This document shows positions 10,301-22,300 of a stretch of 64,000 nt of DNA, one piece after another. Each line of letters starts with the position of its first letter. The first letter of the stretch is position 1. The position numbers and the translations under genes were made by a program. Under the pieces are notes generated by a model, which saw nothing but the letters and a program-made list of their open reading frames with translations, ran no database searches and had not been told where the DNA came from. The stretch covers positions 35,656,853 to 35,720,852 of the forward strand of contig OX438742.1 of the NCBI GenBank assembly GCA_949316235.1. The letters are read 5' to 3'. The stretch comes from Oegoconia quadripuncta. Lineage: Eukaryota; Arthropoda; Insecta; Lepidoptera; Autostichidae.

Positions 10301-13300
10301 TCACGTTGTTCCTTTCTTTTAAAATACTATGTTACTTAGGCAGAGTTATTATTTTTTAGCTATTCTTTCGATTGGCATCATAAAAGTAGGGTGTTTTTTT
10401 TTTCACATTTGAGTCGGTTCGATTCCCAGCCGAAGCAAATAATTTTTAGAAAATCTATGAATGCAGAATTACTAACTTTTAAAAATAACATAAAGTCTTC
10501 TTTGAGCAAAATTCACTATCTACGATATTTAAGGTACTTCCCCTTCATGTCCCATAACTTTGGGACGCCCTGTATATAAGTCAATTAAATATGATTTTTA
10601 TTATATCCCTAGGTACCTGTTTTTCTACCTACAAATGTCCCATAGCTGTGGGTTGTCTGGAAGAGATCGCTTTTAGTGATAAGACCGCCTAATTGTGTTC
10701 TATTGTTATCATAAAAAAATATTGTAAATTATTTTGCGCAATAAAGAGTATTTGTATTGTATTGTATTGTATTGTATTGTATTGTATTGTATTGTATTGT
10801 ATTGTATTGTATTGTATTGTATTGTATTGTATTGTATTGTATTGTATTGTATTGTATTGTATTGTATTGTATTGTATTGTATTGTATTGTATTGTATTGT
10901 ATTGTATTGTATTGTATTGTATTGTATTGTATTGTATTGTATTGTATTGTATTGTATTGTATTGTATTGTATTGTATTGTATTGTATTGTATTGTATTGT
11001 ATTGTATTGTATTGTATTGTATTGTATTGTATTGTATTGTATTGTATTGTATTGTATTGTATTGTATTGTATTGTATTGTATTGTATTGTATATTTACTT
11101 AAAATTCGGTTTCTCAAAGAACGGATAAATAATTTGGAAAATATAAAATTTTTAATACTAAACTCTAAATTAGTTTTCAATTTATATGAAAATAAATGAA
11201 ATACGTCCTTTTCGAGAAATAGCATTTACAATTTAGTGTAAAACGTAGTGATTACTGATAAAGTCGCAACTCTATACTAGATGCCGTAGACTTATTCATA
11301 GGTATATTGTAGTGTATTAAACATTTATTCTGCAAATGGCGATGTGTTATTGTAATTTATGTTGTGTAAGAAAGATAAATTTGCATTGTATTCTATGCAA
11401 TCCAATCAAATACCGTAATCTCTTAGTAGAAAGCTCGCTTTCGTACATTTTTTAAGCAATGCATTTTTCTGTAACAGTTGTGTGTGCAATTAACAATTAA
11501 AGATTCTAGACTAAGAGGTAAACTGAGAGGATACAGAAATCTAGATTTACAATGGACAGTTAGTATATACAATAGCTAGCTTATATTACCTTATTTCACC
11601 CACGTATGTGACTGATGGCGCTTCCATAATACCAGTACCTATGCCCAGAAGTGCATTCGCAACGAACAGAGAAGGTACGTCCCAAGCGTAATACATGAGC
11701 AACCATGCGACCAAGTGCGGCACGTTCACAATGAATAGAGCCTTCTTTCTGCCGAAGTAGTCTAGCAACGGACCGGAGAACAGACTGCCTATGGGCTGGC
11801 AAAGGAATACAATGCTTCCTGAAAATAAAAGACAGTTTTATACAACTTGATTAACCTTATTATTATGATTTTTAGGGTTCACAGAACAGATTGTCTATTT
11901 ATTTGTTAGTCAAGGCCCTTTTTCTTCGGAACGGCTACATGTATTATTCCGTACGCCTGAAGGCACAACTCGCATCATAAGTACAGTCAGCTGCAGAGAA
12001 ACCAGACCCCCTGTACTTACAGTCATCATGTGAATAGGGGGTCTGGTTTCTCTGCAGCTGACTGTACAAGGTCACTAAAAATCAATCTGAAAAATGGAGC
12101 CGTAAAGCTTATAGAACCAACGCCAAGGAATCACGCGAAAATAAAGTCGCTGAAGGTCTATGTTCAGCAGTGGACGTCCTGTGGCCACTTTTGACAGCCT
12201 TGGCCCACCCCACATCATCCCGTCTAAGGTGGATTAACAAATAATTTGTTGTTTATACGATCCCGAAAAACCTTTATTGCGATCGCCAATCCACCTCGCT
12301 AGAGATTATCAAATGAAAATGCGAAAATGCCGTCTTTATTACATGAAACTTCCTATTACGTGAAACTGATTTCTGTGTTGTCGTTCTTATATACGTTATA
12401 CACTTCTGTCTAACAAAGTGGTTGGTAAGTAATAAATGTGGTACGACCGTTTACTTTATTTAATCTCCGGTTCCAATTTTATAGCGTTCATTGTTTATTT
12501 TTACAATTATAAGTACATGTAAGTGTGTGTCACTAAATGGGTCAAACAAACGATTCTTATTATTATTGAGTACAAATTAAGTAGATTTAACATATTTAGT
12601 AGGTAATAAAGATAATCTAACCGAACCACGACGCCTGTTCCTTTGTCATCGAGATCCCCTCTTTAGCATTGAGTACTTCGGGTAGCACTATAGTGACGAA
12701 ATTAATTGACATGCCTAGCCCAATTAGAAGAAAGTCCAGGGCCAAACATGCCAATACCTGAAAAGGTCAAACTTTTATATTAAAGCCTTGGACAAATCAT
12801 AGATCATATGGAAAATATGGAAGCTCTGTAATTCGATGTCGATGGTTGGAAAGGAAGAAGAAGACCACCGACAAGATGGATGGATTGTGTGAAGATTGAT
12901 TTGAAGGAAACGGACGTGAATGATGAGGTAACGGCTGATAGAGGAGATTGGAAGGAAAAGACGTACGACGCCAACCCAAAAAAGTCCCAAATTGGGACCA
13001 GGGCAAGTAGATGATGCTGATGATGGTAGCTCTGTTATTATAGCTGGGGCAATTTTTTAGGAAATGTAGAACCACCCAAGGGGAATTCTAATGTGACTAA
13101 TACAAAGAATGCGAAAGTTTGGATGTTTGTTTGTTTATTGTTCAATCACGGCGAAACGGATGAACGGAATTGGATGAAATTTAGTATGTAGGTAGAACAT
13201 AACCTGGATGAAGATATAGGATATTTTTGTCCCGATAAAGTGGGTAGTTCCCGAGAGATAAATAAATTTCCTCGATTAGAAGCCGCGGGCGGAAAGCTAG

Positions 13301-16300
13301 TTGACCATAAGCACAGAAGAGTACTTAGATGATGACTATTTAGAGGATGTCGGTTTGTTCAAAGACGACTTACAGTAATCAATAGCACATTATCAAATGC
13401 GCCGTCGAATTAGTACGAGCGAGTTTATTATTACCTTTAACTAGAATTGATTATCGATTGTATGTAATGAGCTAAAAATTATCATGATATTATCTACTTT
13501 GTTGCTATGTTGCGTGAAACATTTGCAGTACCTACAATAAATATTAATGTTATTTGACATTGACGTCCACTTTAATTACTGTTTTTTTTTTGTGAAAACA
13601 TCTATTGTGAGAAACAGTCGTAGATAGATACTCAAACTGAATTTGTAATGAAATAGGTGGAGTTGAGAATAATATAATTGTGACAAGAATTTATATAGAG
13701 GTAAGTTAAATTGAATATCTAGAAAACCCTCTAGCAGAATATGATAGGCAAAATGCGATAAAAGTTACATTTCCTATAAAACAGACTTCCATCAAACATG
13801 GTTAAGAACGATTTCGCAAATGCCAGCTTTCGAAGATATGAAGCCATTTTCAAATCTGTTCAGACATTTTCAATCTAATCCAAGGCATGAAGTCTGAGAT
13901 ATAAGGCAGGATTTATGGTGGAGTAACAACCATGTCTCTCTGCTTTCCGCCTTCGATTTAAAACCTCTAAAATCGAATTGTTTGAGCTGGGATTGAATAG
14001 GCTCATTTAAACTCATTTGTATATTTTAGAGGCCTTTTCCGTCCAGTGGCAAATCAAAAATATCGTTCTGACCTGCACTCGAGAAGAAGAGAAGCTGCAC
14101 TTCCAGAATTCACGAATATATAAAAAGTAGCCGTTAATATTAATAATTTGAAGTCCTCGAAAATAAAGGTATTATTTATAATTTAAAGATAATAATTAAT
14201 TATTTATAATTTTATTTTTTTTATTTTTAAACAGATGAGGGAGGCCTTTGCCCAGCAGTGGGACACTATGGGCTCTTAATAATAATAATAATTTATAATT
14301 AGCTTCTAGGCGTCTCGACCGCAGGTCAGAGAGATTTTCTTGATATTTTGTGTATTTAAAAAGAAATCTGAATTTATCCAATGACGGAACGGAATAAACC
14401 CTCTTAAGTATAATGTTAAATAAATGCTGTTTATTTTATAAAAAAAATACAATATTACAGAGAGTATGAATGGAACGTACCTGTGAGAGTATGACTCTGG
14501 TTCGGCTGATTGGTTGTATCGCATTACGTACCATTTTTAAATGTCCAATCACATACCTATTATTATGAATAAACTAAAAAGTTTATTTAGTTTCCTTTGT
14601 AGGTTTCACTGCCTTCAATATTTATTAGTAAACCCGGTTATCTTGGTGGCACGAATAACGTTCTGGGTCAAATTATATACAGAGTAGTTATTAAATCACT
14701 ATAGTAATACCACTTACTATAAACTTCCGAGAAATTACAGAAATATTAGAATCTGCTTAGAGCTTTGGAACCTATTATTTTTCTTTCACGTGCGTGGTTT
14801 CAGAATCGTTTACTTTGTATGGGGAATCGAAAATTTGTATCGAATTCGACTATAATTATATACAGGATATTATATTAGTTAGTTAGATTTTATTTTAGTG
14901 TTTAGTGTTAATTTGGTAGTTAGTCGCAAAATTTTTAAACTTATTTGTCAAATTTTTTATAAGGATTCAATTTCTATGTATACATAGTTTTATAGTGTTA
15001 TCGTATTACATACATTTGAGTGTTATGCGTCTGTAATTGGTGTTCATACCAGAAAATTTTTGTTTAAATCATTTTGTAAGATGTAGCCTATGTACTCTGT
15101 TACTGAGCATAAATAAATAAATAAGATGATACAAAAAAATAAATAAATGGAATTCTAAAAATATAACAATATTTGCACATTTTTACGATGAGGCGCGTCA
15201 ACTCCCTTCAACAGACACATATCTTTGCACTGGATAACTTTATACACTTGGTATGTATATCAAAAATAGTCACATTAAATTGTTTTAAACAGAAACTTAT
15301 ATTTTTTGGAGTAGAGACCATAGGGCCGTGGGGACCGGAGGCGCGTCAACTCTTCAAAGAGCTGGCGACGCATCTAGTACAAGTATCGGGTAATCAGAGG
15401 GCTGGCAGCTACCTGGGCCAGCGCATAATTCTGTTCGAATACAACGTGGGAACGCCGCTGCCTTCCGGGCACCCTGCCTCAAAGCAGTGACCTGGAACAT
15501 GTGTTCTATCTATGACGCGAACGTATGTTCTAGTGCCCTTCTTTTGTTTCTCTTTTTTAATATGTTTCTGTTACTATACGAGTATATCATTAATTTACAG
15601 AAAGAAACAGTCATATAAATATTAGTACATATTATAAACCCGATTATGAAAGATGTATAGTTTCCTTAATTAGTGTGTAGACAAAATATATATTAAAGTG
15701 TAATGAAATGAATGAGAAATATAAAAATTACCAACTTATTAAATTAATCGATAAGCATTTGCTTATTGTGAAAGTAACGACAAAGAGATAATGTGTACCT
15801 GCGTCTGACAAAAGAAATGCAACTTCCCTCAGGTCTACGAGGTACACGTCATAAAATTATGTTTAACAGAGCATCAACACTGTTATTATTAATAATTTTG
15901 TAAATGAAAGCACCCTCAACACAATCACGCCGAGATTTCAGAAAGTAAATATCTTTTGTAATAGAGTTCTCGTAATCAATATTTTAGAATTTCCTGTTCT
16001 GTAATCAAGTGCCTTTACCAACTTATTTTATGAATATTATAGAAAGGCTGCAACCTATACTGTTCAATCAAATTCTAAGTGACTGCGCACAAAGCTGTTA
16101 TATACAACTTGTATCTCAAAGCATTTTTATAGGCCTTATTTAAAATGTAGTCTATACGTATGTTACATTGAAGCTTTTGTAGCATGATGCCTAAATCTCT
16201 GAATTGTGTAACGCGAGATAGATTTTGACCACATAAAGAAAATTTAGAGCAATACCCATTTTTCTAGTATAAAGGTAACATTTATCAGAGTCCAATATTT

Positions 16301-19300
16301 TAAGATCGTTTTGCAAAAGATTACAAACGGGACAACGAATTACTTCATATATTTTTGTATCGTCTGCGTAAATAAGCAAGTTCTCTAAGACGTCGGTCAC
16401 ATCATTTAGGTACAGAATAAATAATAATGGGGCTAGATGCGATCCTTGCGGTACCCCTGAGCGTACATTTTATAAAAAAATCACGTCACGCGAGTACGAC
16501 ATTATAGGCGGAGAACTGTTGGATAACGGATTTGTGCGGACACATATACAAAATATCATCGAACAGTGATTTGGGTGTGAAAATTTATTTATTACAATTG
16601 TCATCACAAAGGATTTTGGTAATTAGTACGTTTGTAATAAAATTAAAAATTTCATAAATATAATAAATTTGTACAATTGGTGTAATCTATGAAATATAAA
16701 TTTATCACGGGTAAAAGAGGATCAATTTAAGCACTGATTAATATATTACTTTTACTACTTACTAAAAACGTTTTACTTTTTAAAATTGCAGTTCTCGATT
16801 CAATGTAAGGGGTGGAGGGAGGGAAATTAGGCCCGAAAAGAGTCTTTATTTTACTTATTAATGAAATAAAATGTATTTTAAAAAGGAAGATAACCACATA
16901 ATTAATTCTACCTATATCCCTCACAAATTTTATTCTAAATTTGAGAAAAACCACTTCACTCCTCATATCTTATGGGTTACAATAACTTTTAAACTACAGT
17001 GGCACAATTTTCTTTGCACTATTTCGCAATATTTTAGCAAAATTTATTGACAATAATAACAAAACAATTGAAATTCACTTTGTGTACCTATTACGGACAT
17101 AAATATCGGTAGCTGAAGTTAGGTACAGAGTCGGCTTTTGGAACTGAACATGCATATTCAATTAAATAATCGTTCTTTGTATCTACCTACATATTAGGAA
17201 ATTTGTTTGAATAGCTCAAACCTTATCACTTTGATAAACAAGAGTTCTTCAGTTATAATCAAATGGATTGTAATATCTAAGTAGGTAAACATAGATACAC
17301 ATCTACATATAGGGCAGTAAACCGTTTAACAAGGTGTGACTATTTACAACTTCGCACTAGTGACTGTAACAATATCGAGCATTCAGAGGCAGATTTAATT
17401 TGATTATACAATGGTGTCGATTCGGATGTAACTAAAACCAGTTTTAAAGTAGTACCTACTGTTTCTTTCTCCCTGGAACAGTACGATGCGACGGCACCAC
17501 TCCAAAACTGGTTTTAGTTTAGTTGGTGTACATCCGATTCGACACCACCAATTTATGATTGGTTTGAGACATTCGTATAAATAATTGTTTTCGTGGTACG
17601 GTAGGTAGATACTTATTTGTACTAATTTAGATTTGATAGCAGGTACCAAAACAAAACGGATATTCGCCCATATTCTTATTTCAATGATTGAATCGCGAAA
17701 AATTTACAAAACAACCGATTCCAGCCAGGTTCCACTTTCAGAATGTAAATTCTTGACTCGTTGGTGTAAATACCAAAATCGCTATATGTATGGCTATAAT
17801 ATGTGAGGTTTCCCTCAATTCTTCATAGATACCATGATCAGAACAAGATTGAGATGAACATGAGACCACGCTGGAAGTATGTCTTATTAATTTAAAAAAT
17901 AATTTTCCGAATCAGTGTATAAATGACTGAGTTGGTAACAACCATAAAAAAAAATACAACCGTATTCATAACCCCCTCCTTCTTAAAGATGAAGTTTAAT
18001 CAGTAGAAGATGAATTATTCATTTCATTTTTTCATTTATAAAATATAAATATTTCGGTCCCTTACACCAATCATCTCGTTCCAAACTAAGCAAAGTTTGT
18101 ACTATGGATACTAACTAAATAATTACTAGCTAATTAATAACTAGTTGTATATGGACATGTAGTTAAAACGGATGAACATACATAAATATTTATATAAAAT
18201 AAATATACATGATTCGTATTCATCACACAAACATTTACTCGTCACGGGATTCGAACCTGTTGGTTTCGCTGACAGGGTCATTACCCACTACTCAAATCGG
18301 TCGTCGGTTAAATCTATCGGAACACAAAAAGGGAGTTGCAAAACTTTTAATAACTTTGTTCATTAGTTTGTGAGCTTTTTATTATAAACTTTTGAATATT
18401 AGATTATCATATTTAATACTACTGAGTTCTGGCTCTGCACTGATGAGGCAGCGTCATTTGGCCAGGAGTTCGGAGCAGTTAAATTAGTATAGATATAAAT
18501 AATATAATAAATACCTTTGCATATACACACAGCGCTGTCTAGGTCCACACTAAGCAACTAGGCTTGTATTATGGATACCAGATGGTTAATAAACTACGCA
18601 AATACATTTTTTTTGTAAATAAATACATATATAAATGGAAAACATTCATAACTCGGGTATACATCTGTATACCCGAGTTATGAATTCTGGTCTGTATTCA
18701 ATATACAAACATATGGCAATAGCGGGATTCGAAGCCGCAACCTTTTGGTATAGCAGTCAGAGTTTCTAACCACTACACCAAACAGGTCGTTAATATACTT
18801 TTGAAGGATGCTTAATAAATAACACTCACCCTTAAAAAATAAATATTCAAATATTTAAAATCATAATATTTAAAATAAGTTGAACCACTTACTTCTGTCA
18901 TTATTTGTTATCTTGTGTATTTTGTAATTCGTTTAATTGTCAAATAAAATTATATCTCAACAGATTAACAGCTTCGTCCCATAAACTGTGTAAACTAAAG
19001 ATAATAGCGAAACTTCCGTTAGGCCGCTCACTGATGTATATTATGTATTGTTTATGTATGTATCTAATTAAGTAAGTATACATACTATTGAAGTATAGTT
19101 TGTGTCTTAGGTCCCATAGTGTTAGTGAAAATGTTTGGCTCTGTGTAAGCAGTCAATCTGTTCTTTCACAAATACCAAGGTTGACTGAAAAAGATCATTT
19201 TATGGGATAAGTACTTAATTGTAAGTTGAATTAATTTTAGACATATAACTCATATGAAGTTCAATAAAGCCTCAAAAAAAGGAATACAAACCTGTTGGAT

Positions 19301-22300
19301 CATAGAAAGAATGGTATAGGAAGCCCCTGAAGTTACTATAGTAATAGGTATATACGTATTCTGAATTAAATTAATTTAAATTGAGAACAAATAATAATTG
19401 CATCACCAAAAGTTGGTAAAAAATTGACTCCAAAAGACGTATTTTATATCCGAAGTCGCAGGCATCAATAGCCTTATGTCCGCACTGCTGGGGCACAGTC
19501 TGCTTTCATTAGAGAGGGTACCATCACGAGCATATAATACTGGCATTACTAGCGACTGGGACGGTGCCAGGGCAATTGCGATACTGTATCAAGCTACTAA
19601 ACGCGAATAAGATATCACTATATAATTGTGGAGACACATCAAACGTTATATTGAGTGAATTAAACACTCACAACTACCGTTTCCTCTTTTTATCCGACTA
19701 TAGCGAGTCTTCACCGCGTTTGTCAGTATGTATGTATTATATACAGCCCGGACAAATCATCATCAATATCACAGGGTATATGTCGGCATGATAAATTTTA
19801 ATATGGTATACTCTAGCCGCTATTGTGTCACATTTGTTAACAAATAATTCCAGCACTACATCAAGATGGGTATCAAAATTAAATGTAGGTGGACAGATAA
19901 TCTGATAAAAGTCGCGGGAAATCGCTGGAAGCAGGCCGCCTTCAACCCGACCCTCTGGAATTCTATGACAGGCCCATGTTCAACAGTGGACGTCGCGTGA
20001 GTACCATAAATTAACTATATCGTCCCTGTCATATGTATATAGGATGTAGAGATAGTGCCATCTAAACAACATAATAACTAACATTAACATACGCGCACAA
20101 CTCGGCCCGATACTCTACGTACAGTCTTTATAAGTTTCAATACTTTACAACAGATGACGCTAGTGTATTAGTATAGTGTTATTCCTCTATGGTATAGTCA
20201 TAGAGGAATAACACTACCGTGTATAGTGATGGCACAGAGTAATATACTATGTCCCTCTTTCTCTGATAATATTTTTTGATGGCATATCATTCACTACATC
20301 AAAGTTAATACACCAACAGAGTAAATTTTTGAACAAATGTCAAACGATTCTGTTTAAAAAAAAAATTACGTACAAGTTTTGATATATATTGAGGGCTTTG
20401 AATTGATCATTCGTCCTATTATTTTTTAAGTCCCGGTGCATAAATGGGTATCATAGCTTTGAACACTTTGTCTGTTTCTGTGTGTGTCTGTTTGCAGCAT
20501 TGTAGTACCAAAACAGCTGAACCGATTTGAAAACCTTTTTTCTAAAGATGCTTCATGCTTTCTAAAGAAATCAGATCAGCTGTTTTCAAGAAATTTAGCC
20601 TCTAACACATTCTAACACAAAACAAAACAAGATTGGACACAGGGACACACACGTAATACCATGAAATATATAACACCCGTCGTTTTTAGTCGGGGGTTAA
20701 TAAACCCTAACTTACAGGTTTACTATGCCAACGTATTTACTAATGTACCGTAAACGTTAAGATGTAGTGCGATAGTCATCAATCTTAATCAATCAATCAT
20801 TTTCTATCAAGCAAGTTGCTTGTGAGATACTGTATAGGTATAGTTTAGCAACGGGTTTGGGCACATTTTGAAGAGGGTTGAAAGGCAAGTGCTGAGTATG
20901 AATGTGGAGGGATACAGAGGTAGAGGAAAACCGAAGAAGGTGTGCGTGAGGAATTATATGTATGTAAAAGGGGTGAGTACGGAGATGACGGCTGATAGAG
21001 GAAAGTGGAAGAGGATGACATGTTGTGCTGACCCCACCTAGAGTGGGATAAGGGCAGGAAAATGATGAACACAAATAGATTTGTAACATTTTCGAAATCG
21101 GTTTTATCTAGCTTTTCATTGCACAAAGCTTGGTCGTGTGTATCTTTTTTTGAGCAATTGTAGCCCTTAAATATGAAAGTTTAGTTTTAGCTGACTGAAA
21201 GATCGTTTGCGCTATTTGGATTATAGATGTTGCAATCGTAAACATAAACTGAATTGAAAGTGCAGATTCGGAACGAGGCTCTTATCTCAGTAATGGGCAA
21301 GGAATCGCAAAGTCGCCTGTCTCATAGTCTTTGTCATAGAGGAGTGTGCGTTGGAATTACATAATGTTATTCCACCGTCGCCTTTCCATCTTCGGACTAC
21401 CTACTAGGCGTGGGGAGCGATTCCACCCGTATATGTATATTATGATATACGGAACATTCGCACTAAGAAGTTCGACTCTTCATTCATAAGCCGAACAGCC
21501 AAGGAATGGAACTCCCTTCCGGCGTCAGTCTTTCCTGAATCCTACAACCTTGGAATATTCAAGAGGGGCATTTACTGAGATCGCGTGCTACATCTTCGAC
21601 CACATCGTCACTTTCCGTCAGCTGAGATTGTTGTCAAAAGCGTATCAAGTTAATCATAAAAAATAATGAATTCAAGACGGTTCCTCAGGTTTCTTCGTTA
21701 ATTTTCTTGTGGATGTTGGATAATACAATATTTAATTTTCTTTTTATTTATTGCATGTTTGAACATGCGACCGCACGATGATCGTAACACTATCAGTATA
21801 AGCAGGTCTCGACGCGTTCTCATTTCCAATAGCGTCCCGCGGACAGGTTACACTGGTTGTGTGACGGTCGTCGTGCTGTCTACTGTATACCAGCTCTCCA
21901 CAATCAATTATGGGCAAAATAATATAAATATTGATGGTTTATTTTGACTTTAATAATTATGCGCCCCTCGTTGAACAGCGTACAGACCACGTGCCCTACT
22001 TGCCCCACTATCATTCTTGTCTTATACAATTTCTTTTTAAATTGAGGATGAAACAAGGTATGTGGCAACATACAACTAATAAAAAACATCATAAAATGAT
22101 AGTCTTAAATTATATGTGAAGTTACAAATCGAATTTTGCGGTTTTCTTCATACAACATCTACGTACCTAACTAAATGTAGAAGTAACTCTGTTTAAAAAG
22201 CTTAGAAATGGTGATATTGGCAGTTACAGAACCCCTGGGGCACGTGGATTACTCGCACTTGACCGTTTTTTTTTTCTGGGAAAGTAGGGGCGGGGCGACT

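Larger units (their letters stand above)
8453..10572 (+). mobile_element. Tc1/mariner-superfamily DNA transposon, apparently intact
   Basis: A 2120-bp element bounded by CAGGGCGTCCC ... GGGACGCCCTG and flanked by TA on both sides, the hallmark target duplication of this superfamily. TIRs are 268 bp (8453-8720 and 10305-10572); read side by side they differ at only two positions. Between them lies one uninterrupted 353-aa transposase (9165-10226). Near-identical TIRs plus an open ORF indicate a recent insertion, possibly still capable of transposition. It sits inside intron 3 of the transporter on the opposite strand. Confidence 0.93.
8059..11589 (-). other. sugar transporter intron 3
   Basis: A 3.5-kb phase-2 intron. 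It is filled mainly by the intact TIR element (8453-10572), a LINE 3' end (10650-10756) and a pentamer array (10756-11090). The parts 8059-8452 and 11091-11589 show no gene or clear repeat. Confidence 0.85.

Noticed and set aside
10689..11225. Long frames in all phases over the pentamer array (repeating YCIVL / QYNTI)
   Set aside because: Created by the stop-free 15-nt cycle of ATTGT repeats; not a gene.
15173..15306. N-terminal part of the 105-codon frame at 15173-15490
   Set aside because: Only the part after about 15307 matches a LINE ORF; the earlier codons are flanking DNA.
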